Origin: an uncultured Arcanobacterium sp.
GTDB taxonomy: Bacteria > Actinomycetota > Actinomycetes > Actinomycetales > Actinomycetaceae
DNA length: 9,885 bases
Assembly: GCF_947253055.1 (NCBI RefSeq)
Contig: NZ_CAMXYE010000052.1
Span: 1-9,885 of the forward strand
Reading direction: 5' to 3'
Shown here: in pieces, positions 6,425 through 9,885 of the stretch
Numbering within the stretch: position 1 is the stretch's first letter
Layout: each line of letters opens with the position of its first letter
Notes under the pieces: model-generated
What the model saw: the letters and a program-made list of their open reading frames with translations, nothing else
The model's database searches: none
Told to the model about the DNA's origin: nothing
Position numbers and translations under genes: made by a program

Positions 6425-7129
6425 GCGGTAGAAAGAAGGGTTGCCGTAAAGCGGGCCCGCGTAGGTGCCACTAGACGGAGTCCGAGCCGCGATGTGCTGC
6501 CCATTTCCGAGATAGATTCCCACGTGCCCTGGCCAATACACTAAATCACCGGGCTGAGCGGCGGAGGCGGGAATACGCTGCCCCCGAGCTGCCTGCATTT
6601 CCGTCTGGTGCGGAAGATTAATGCCAAATTGTGCATATATGTACTGAGTGAAGCCGGAGCAATCCCAGCCAGCCGGTGTCGCCCCACCATATACGTAGCG
6701 AGCGCCACTGAACTGCAAAGCATACTCAGCGATTCCTGAGGTAGCAGCCGGCGGAATATTTGAAAAGTCGAAAGAGCTATTCCCCGCAGCAGCTCCGATA
6801 TTTGCTGCGTTCGAAGTAGCCGTAGGAGTAGGAGCAGCCTGCGCTTCTAAATCGATATGCGCAAATCCCCAGCCGGAGCCATCATTGGAAAGATCGGAGG
6901 TCTGCACCTCGACAGCCGGAATCTCATAATCCTTTTCTGCACTGCCAAGCGCTACCGTAGCAGCAGCTCTTTCTGGTGCAACTGCCGCAGCCTCATCAGC
7001 CGGAGTAGCGAAAGCAGCGGGAGCGCCCATGCCGAGCAGAGTGCCAGCCACGGAAGCAGTGGCAAATCCTTGCGCGCCACGTTTCCACAGCATATTCGGC
7101 GAATCTGCCTTTAAGTGCCGTCCTGCCAT
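6416..7129 (-). CDS. Secreted NlpC/P60 (C40) peptidoglycan hydrolase
   Basis: A 237-residue exported cysteine peptidase that probably cuts the peptide stems of peptidoglycan. The signal region (residues 1-42: basic start, hydrophobic centre, AFA before TPAD) is followed by an Ala-rich linker to about 128 with no recognisable binding domain (no LysM or SH3). The NlpC/P60 domain spans about 130-237. The catalytic triad is visible: C157 in WDCSGF, H202 in PGHVGIYLG and H212 in GQHIAAR. YVYGGATPAGWDC, PGDLVYW and the compact C-terminal ending are typical. GGAGG 6 bases before the ATG fixes the start. The gene lies downstream of dtxR on the same strand but 460 bp away, with its own promoter, so it is probably a separate unit. 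Its 3' end is part of a 22-bp duplication. Confidence 0.95.
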   Translation of the reverse strand: MAGRHLKADSPNMLWKRGAQGFATASVAGTLLGMGAPAAFATPADEAAAVAPERAAATVALGSAEKDYEIPAVEVQTSDLSNDGSGWGFAHIDLEAQAAPTPTATSNAANIGAAAGNSSFDFSNIPPAATSGIAEYALQFSGARYVYGGATPAGWDCSGFTQYIYAQFGINLPHQTEMQAARGQRIPASAAQPGDLVYWPGHVGIYLGNGQHIAARTPSSGTYAGPLYGNPSFYRFG

Positions 7130-7190
7130 TGAGTTCCTCCACAGTTAAATCGAAGTGTAACTAATGTTGCTACTATTTCTATCCTCGTTA

Positions 7191-7219
7191 ATCATAACGG
7201 GAAGAAACGGAAATGTCAC
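7191..7219 (-). promoter_or_regulatory. Promoter of the NlpC/P60 gene
   Basis: On the minus strand GTGACA (7219-7214, 5 of 6 to TTGACA) and TATGAT (7196-7191, 5 of 6 to TATAAT) are separated by 17 bp. The predicted start near 7184 would leave a leader of about 55 bases, ending in the GGAGG ribosome site. Confidence 0.65.
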
Positions 7220-7231
7220 AAATTTGTAACA
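7214..7231. promoter_or_regulatory. Near-palindromic operator, MtrA-box-like, over the -35
   Basis: TGTCACAAATTTGTAACA is an 18-bp palindrome with one mismatched pair. It can also be read as a direct repeat GTCACA/GTAACA at 11-bp spacing, the form described for the actinobacterial response regulator MtrA, which controls cell-wall hydrolase genes. It includes the -35 hexamer. Another dimeric regulator is possible. Confidence 0.5.
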
Positions 7232-7311
7232 GTGTAATGAATCACCGTTCCATAACGTAAATGTTATAAAAAACTTTCCTGCATGTCTACAATAGAGGCA
7301 TAATGCCACGT

Positions 7312-7350
7312 AGAAGCGAATAAATAAAATAACTTTTTGATAACGCTTCT
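7312..7350. repeat. 7-bp inverted repeat with AT-rich 25-base loop
   Basis: AGAAGCG (7312-7318) and CGCTTCT (7344-7350) are perfectly complementary. The loop is A/T-rich. No T tract follows on the minus strand, so a simple intrinsic terminator is unlikely. Confidence 0.45.
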
Positions 7351-7442
7351 GCTTTTACGCGCAAAAAATTACCGAAAATCATGGAATTCCCGCTCAAAAA
7401 TATCTCCGTTTTCCGAAAACTGTAGCGCAGATTACATTATTT

Positions 7443-7483
7443 GCCGCTCTTTATAACTTTTGTGCCTACTTACTAAGAGCGGC
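7443..7483. repeat. 9-bp perfect inverted repeat closing the dtxR array
   Basis: GCCGCTCTT (7443-7451) pairs perfectly with AAGAGCGGC (7475-7483) across 23 bases. The right arm lies within the last unit of the 20-bp array after dtxR. No T run follows on either strand. It could stabilise or process the dtxR message end; function is not established. Confidence 0.6.
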
Positions 7484-7609
7484 GCGTAGCTATTCAGCGC
7501 CATACACTTCTACTCACCACAGCACACATTTACTCACCGCGATATCTACCTATTCACCGCGGCGTAAACCTACTCACAGCTACAGGCAACTATTCAGCGC
7601 GCACTAAAA
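7470..7609 (-). repeat. Seven-unit, exactly 20-bp tandem array spanning the dtxR stop codon
   Basis: On the minus strand units start at 7609, 7589, 7569, 7549, 7529, 7509 and 7489 with no insertion or deletion. Positions 10-20 of the unit follow GCGSTGARTAR: G10, T14, A16, T18 and A19 are invariant in all seven. Positions 1-9 vary. Unit one ends with the last dtxR codons and its TAG (GCG CGC TGA ATA G read across frames; in frame GCT GAA TAG). The array stops at the 9-bp inverted repeat. Confidence 0.92.
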
Positions 7610-8330
7610 TTCCCTGCGCAGTCTGCTCCGCTAGAGCAATCACACCCGTCGGCATCTTTACATACACTTGGTAATCTTGCTTTCCCAGCACCTGTATTTT
7701 GGTTTCCGGCAATATCTGCAGCTCTTCTAGTACCCGCACTTCATCTTCTTCCACCTGTAGCCTTTCCACAAACTGCATAATCTGGCATTTTTTACCAAAA
7801 TCTGCGCCCGCTGCCAGGTTTTCTAAATCGACGCCGTCCGGAATAGCCACCGTATTGGCGAAATTGCTCAGCGATTCTACACCCGGCACACGCGCACAAT
7901 CTTGCTGCGGAAATAGGCATTCATCGCTGGGAATTGGATTCCCAAAAGGATCTTTCTCTGGCTTACCTAGCACCTCGAACATTTTTTCTGCCACTTCGTC
8001 AGAAAGCACATGCTCCCAACGGCACGCCTCCGCATGAATATCCGAAAGCGGAATATGAATTAAATCGTAGAGCACTCGCTCCGCTATCCGGTGCCGGCGC
8101 ATTACGTGCGCAGCCCGCTTTCTACCTTCACTAGTAAAGACAATGTGTCGATTTTCCGCCACGTGCAGTAGGCCATCTCGCTCCATGCGCGCTACCGTCT
8201 CCGAAACGGTAGGGCCCGACTGATCTAAGCGCTCCACAATGCGCGCCCGCAGAGCCGGTATGTCTTCTTCTTCCAGCTCATAGACAGTCTTCAGATACAT
8301 CTCCGCGGTATCCACTAAATTACTGCTCAT
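7590..8330 (-). CDS. dtxR: DtxR/IdeR-family metal-dependent transcriptional regulator
   Basis: A 246-residue cytosolic repressor, expected to bind DNA as dimers when loaded with Fe(II) or Mn(II). A winged helix spans about 1-73 (LRARIVERLDQSGPTVSETVARMERDGLL is the classical recognition helix region, residues 27-55). The dimerisation and metal domain spans about 74-140. Ligands of diphtheria DtxR are all present with a +1 offset: M11, H80, E84, H99, C103, E106 and H107. Cys at 103, rather than Asp, is the iron-type (DtxR/IdeR) and not the MntR form. The C-terminal SH3-like (FeoA-type) domain covers about 165-246. A GGGGAG/GAGGG purine tract 6 bases before the ATG supports the start. It is divergent from serC. 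A weak DtxR-like box at 8376-8394 hints at autoregulation. The gene's 3' end founds the 20-bp array. Confidence 0.95.
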   Translation of the reverse strand: MSSNLVDTAEMYLKTVYELEEEDIPALRARIVERLDQSGPTVSETVARMERDGLLHVAENRHIVFTSEGRKRAAHVMRRHRIAERVLYDLIHIPLSDIHAEACRWEHVLSDEVAEKMFEVLGKPEKDPFGNPIPSDECLFPQQDCARVPGVESLSNFANTVAIPDGVDLENLAAGADFGKKCQIMQFVERLQVEEDEVRVLEELQILPETKIQVLGKQDYQVYVKMPTGVIALAEQTAQGILVRAE

Positions 8331-8375
8331 CGCCCTCTCCCCTTATTTATAGTTTTCCTCACTATTTACTATTTT

Positions 8376-8394
8376 AGCGGTTAGCCAAGCCACA
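8376..8394. promoter_or_regulatory. Weak DtxR-box-like sequence upstream of dtxR
   Basis: AGCGGTTAGCCAAGCCACA matches the 19-bp consensus TTAGGTTAGCCTAACCTAA at about 12 positions, including the run GGTTAGCC. It lies 46 bp upstream of the dtxR ATG, a suitable place for autoregulation. The outer half-site bases are poor. Confidence 0.25.
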
Positions 8395-8482
8395 TTCCGT
8401 TTTTCCCCAAAATACCGATTTTCAAAGCCTCTCGCGCCTTATTATCGCTAATTTTTCTTCCGCGCCGCGTCTACCTTAAAAC

Positions 8483-8496
8483 ACCTAGCACTAGGT
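8483..8496. promoter_or_regulatory. Palindrome ACCTAG-CA-CTAGGT upstream of serC
   Basis: Perfect 6+6 inverted repeat with a 2-bp centre, 40 bp before the serC start, in the dtxR-serC divergent region. The half-sites point the opposite way to those of a DtxR box, so a different regulator or a chance palindrome is possible. Confidence 0.4.
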
Positions 8497-8529
8497 TAAA
8501 TAAAGAAATTCAGTAAAAAATGTAAAGAT

Positions 8530-8534
8530 AGGAG
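8530..8534 (+). promoter_or_regulatory. Unusually close ribosome binding site of serC
   Basis: AGGAG ends one base before the ATG at 8536, much closer than the normal 5-9 bases. No other start exists in frame upstream before the stop at 8497-8499. The protein from this ATG begins in the usual place for the family (ILPRDGRFGSGPSK), so the start is kept; efficient initiation may depend on the AAGATAGG tract instead. Confidence 0.55.
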
Positions 8535-8535
8535 T

Positions 8536-9687
8536 ATGGACAATTTTTTAGAAAAAATTCTTCCGCGCGACGGCCGCTTCGGATCAGGCCCTTCAAAGAT
8601 ACGCCCCGAACAGATGCAAGCTATAGCTGCCGCGCCTTTCGGCACTTCCCACCGGAAACCACCCGTAAAAGAAATTGTGGGAGATATTCGCTCTGGACTC
8701 ACCGATTTATTTCAACTCCCCGCTGGCTATGAAGTACTGATTGGCAACGGTGGAGCGAGCGCCCTCTGGGATGCAGTAGCTTTCAACCTGGTGGAGAAGC
8801 ATGCTCAGTATGCCGTAATGGGAGAATTTTCTGGAAAAGCTGCCCATGCTGCACAAAACGCCCCGTGGTTAGAAACGCCAGAAGTGCGCACCACCGTGCC
8901 CGGCACAATTATCACGAATGAAACTACCACCGGTATCGATACCTATCTCTATGCCCACAATGAAACCTCTACCGGCGTTTGCAGCCCGCTGCGCCGCTAT
9001 GGAGATTCTGCTGCTGGTACTACTGGTGGTGCTACTGCCTCTGCCGCTGCTGCTGATGCGCCACTTACCATTGTGGACGGCACTTCAATTGCCGGCGGAT
9101 ATATATTCCCAGCTTCCGAAGTGGATTTTTACTACTTTTCCACCCAAAAGTGCTTCGGAGCAGAAGGCGGATTGTGGGTAGCTTTTGCCTCTCCTGCCGC
9201 GGTGGAGCGAATTGAAAAGATTGCCAAAGAGCGCTGGATTCCCGATTTCCTTAATTTACAGATTGCGCTGGAGAATTCCCGAAAAAATCAGACCTACAAC
9301 ACCCCCGCTATTGGCACGCTCACCCTGCTGAGCTCTCAAATAAAGTGGATGCTAGAAATAGGGGGCATGGAGGCGACGGCGGCGCGGAGCCGCGCTAATT
9401 CCCAAGCGGTGTACGAATGGGCAGAGCAGCATCCGCTGGCGACGCCGTTTGTAAAAGACCCTGCTTATCGCTCTCCGGTAGTAGCTACCGTGGATTTTGT
9501 AGCGGAAGTGGATACCAAAGGAATTATCCAACGCCTCCGAGAAAACGGCGTATTAGATATCGATTCCTATCGCTCATTGGGGCGGAATCAATTCCGAATT
9601 GGTGCTTTCCCAGCTATCGACACTGAAGATATCGTTAAGCTGCTCCAGTGTATTGACGCCTGCCTGCCGCTCTACACCAAGGCCTGA
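8536..9687 (+). CDS. serC: Phosphoserine aminotransferase (actinobacterial type)
   Basis: A 383-residue PLP enzyme converting 3-phosphohydroxypyruvate and glutamate to phosphoserine in serine biosynthesis; it may also act in pyridoxal phosphate synthesis. The N-terminus LPRDGRFGSGPSKIRPEQ and GTSHRKPPVK (37-46, phosphate-binding region) are hallmarks of the actinobacterial SerC group. PLP residues seen are NGGAS (71-75), the aspartate of VDGTS (180-184) and Schiff-base K205 in FSTQKCFGAEGG. The C-terminal small domain ends with YRSLGRNQFRIGAFPAIDTEDI. A Gly/Ala/Thr/Ser-rich insert at about 156-175, encoded by GCT/GGT-rich triplets (9001-9060), lies between PLRRY and the aspartate strand and is absent from usual members as I know them. 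It probably forms a surface loop. It is divergent from dtxR and followed by tRNA-Gly. No tandem array follows its stop. Confidence 0.94.
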   Translation: MDNFLEKILPRDGRFGSGPSKIRPEQMQAIAAAPFGTSHRKPPVKEIVGDIRSGLTDLFQLPAGYEVLIGNGGASALWDAVAFNLVEKHAQYAVMGEFSGKAAHAAQNAPWLETPEVRTTVPGTIITNETTTGIDTYLYAHNETSTGVCSPLRRYGDSAAGTTGGATASAAAADAPLTIVDGTSIAGGYIFPASEVDFYYFSTQKCFGAEGGLWVAFASPAAVERIEKIAKERWIPDFLNLQIALENSRKNQTYNTPAIGTLTLLSSQIKWMLEIGGMEATAARSRANSQAVYEWAEQHPLATPFVKDPAYRSPVVATVDFVAEVDTKGIIQRLRENGVLDIDSYRSLGRNQFRIGAFPAIDTEDIVKLLQCIDACLPLYTKA

Positions 9688-9701
9688 GGCGCGGCGAAAG
9701 A

Positions 9702-9724
9702 GCCAATAAAAACAGCGGATTGGC
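9702..9724 (+). terminator. Weak hairpin downstream of serC
   Basis: GCCAAT (9702-9707) pairs with ATTGGC (9719-9724) across 11 bases, starting 14 bases after the serC stop. It is followed by ATATTCTTC, not a T run, so termination is doubtful. Its right arm overlaps the proposed -35 of tRNA-Gly. Confidence 0.3.
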
Positions 9725-9749
9725 ATATTCTTCGAAAAAGACGTAAACT
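9720..9749 (+). promoter_or_regulatory. Probable promoter of tRNA-Gly
   Basis: TTGGCA (9720-9725, 5 of 6 to consensus) and TAAACT (9744-9749, 4 of 6) are 18 bp apart. The predicted start near 9756 is about six bases before the mature tRNA 5' end, a normal short leader. Confidence 0.5.
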
Positions 9750-9761
9750 CTTTATCGATTC

Positions 9762-9832
9762 GCGGGTGTAGTTCATCGGTAGAATGGCAGCTTCCCAAGC
9801 TGCAGAGGCGGGTTCGATTCCCGTCACCCGCT
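9762..9832 (+). tRNA. tRNA-Gly (anticodon CCC)
   Basis: A 71-nt cloverleaf. Acceptor GCGGGTG/CACCCGC, D arm GTTC/GAAT (last pair C-G, one G-T), anticodon stem GCAGC/GCTGC around loop TTCCCAA with anticodon CCC, variable AGAG, T arm GCGGG-TTCGATT-CCCGT, discriminator T. CCA is not encoded. Confidence 0.96.
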
Positions 9833-9834
9833 CT

Positions 9835-9869
9835 GCCGTGACATAGACGCGTATATTGGCGAGCACGGC
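9835..9869 (+). terminator. Possible hairpin after tRNA-Gly
   Basis: GCCGTG (9835-9840) pairs with CACGGC (9864-9869) across 23 bases and is followed by GTTTT. It could end the tRNA transcript, though the loop is long and the T run short. The last bases to the window edge hold nothing I can assign. Confidence 0.3.
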
Positions 9870-9885
9870 GTTTTGCTAAGCGGAG

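Larger units (their letters stand above)
7130..7589. other. 460-bp intergenic region between dtxR and the NlpC/P60 gene
   Basis: No convincing gene on either strand. From right to left it holds the dtxR 3' array (7470-7589), a 9-bp inverted repeat (7443-7483), a 13-bp palindrome GTTTTCCGAAAAC (7408-7420), a 7-bp inverted repeat (7312-7318 with 7344-7350), the 11-bp palindrome GGCATAATGCC (7297-7307) and the peptidase promoter with its box. The centre is AT-rich. No c-di-AMP riboswitch, often found before actinobacterial hydrolase genes, was recognised. Confidence 0.7.

Noticed and set aside
7130..7260. c-di-AMP (ydaO type) riboswitch before the peptidase gene
   Set aside because: Expected from other Actinobacteria, but the leader of about 55 bases is too short and none of the conserved riboswitch segments were found.
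7470..7609. Reading the 20-bp array as a CRISPR
   Set aside because: Conserved part is only 11 bp and the variable part 9 bp, repeats are degenerate, and no cas genes are present.
7470..7609. Reading the 20-bp array as plasmid-type iterons or an origin
   Set aside because: Exact 20-bp phasing resembles iterons, but there is no Rep gene, no DnaA box recognised, and similar arrays occur at other gene ends with different sequences.
8483..8496. ACCTAG-CA-CTAGGT as a DtxR box
   Set aside because: Half-sites are inverted relative to the TTAGGTTAG...CTAACCTAA order, so it does not fit the consensus.
9672..9866. Minus-strand frame with the string VTGIEPASAAWEAAILPMNY
   Set aside because: It reads through tRNA-Gly in reverse; such VTGIEPA peptides are well-known artefacts of tRNA antisense translation.
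9833..9885. Start of another gene after tRNA-Gly
   Set aside because: An open frame reaches the edge (ending VLLSG), but it is too short and has no ribosome site or start that I can defend.

Overview
The window looks like chromosomal DNA from a moderate-GC actinobacterium. GC is roughly half by eye, not computed. The Actinomycetaceae are the likeliest family, but the species cannot be named. Support comes from an actinobacterial-type SerC, a DtxR/IdeR regulator with all expected metal ligands, an anchored-repeat-type ABC transporter cluster known mainly from Actinobacteria, and a MurE that lacks the meso-diaminopimelate signature and so suggests Lys- or Orn-type peptidoglycan.

Layout. Positions 1-3204 (minus) hold two genes of a metal-uptake locus. 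The first is a surface-anchored repeat protein with an LPQSG sorting signal. The second is a ZnuA/TroA-like lipoprotein whose metal-binding fold is interrupted by one copy of the same kind of surface domain; it runs off the left edge. The pair starts from an apparently leaderless promoter with a Fur/Zur-like operator between -35 and -10. The ATPase and permease are expected beyond the left edge. Then come tRNA-Arg(CCT) and a tandem universal stress protein (both minus), followed by a stand-alone murE (plus). Next is a secreted NlpC/P60 peptidase (minus), convergent with murE, with a promoter whose -35 overlaps a near-palindromic MtrA-like box. A DtxR regulator (minus) is divergent from serC (plus). 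The window ends with tRNA-Gly(CCC).

The most unusual signal lies between genes. Four protein genes (usp, murE, the NlpC/P60 gene and dtxR) end inside short degenerate tandem arrays. Each array starts in the last codons or at the stop codon and continues in strict phase into the intergenic DNA: 13 bp x5 at usp, 23 bp x4 at murE, 22 bp x2 at the NlpC/P60 gene and 20 bp x7 at dtxR. In the longer-period arrays each unit has a conserved part carrying stop codons and a more variable part. A related 18-20 bp array follows tRNA-Arg. serC is the only gene ending here without one that I could see. Repeat-like Ala/Ser/Gly insertions also sit in linkers of the metal-locus proteins and SerC.

Functionally, most of the window concerns the cell envelope and metal homeostasis: zinc or manganese capture at the wall, iron-type regulation by DtxR, and peptidoglycan synthesis and hydrolysis. 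SerC and the tRNAs are housekeeping genes.
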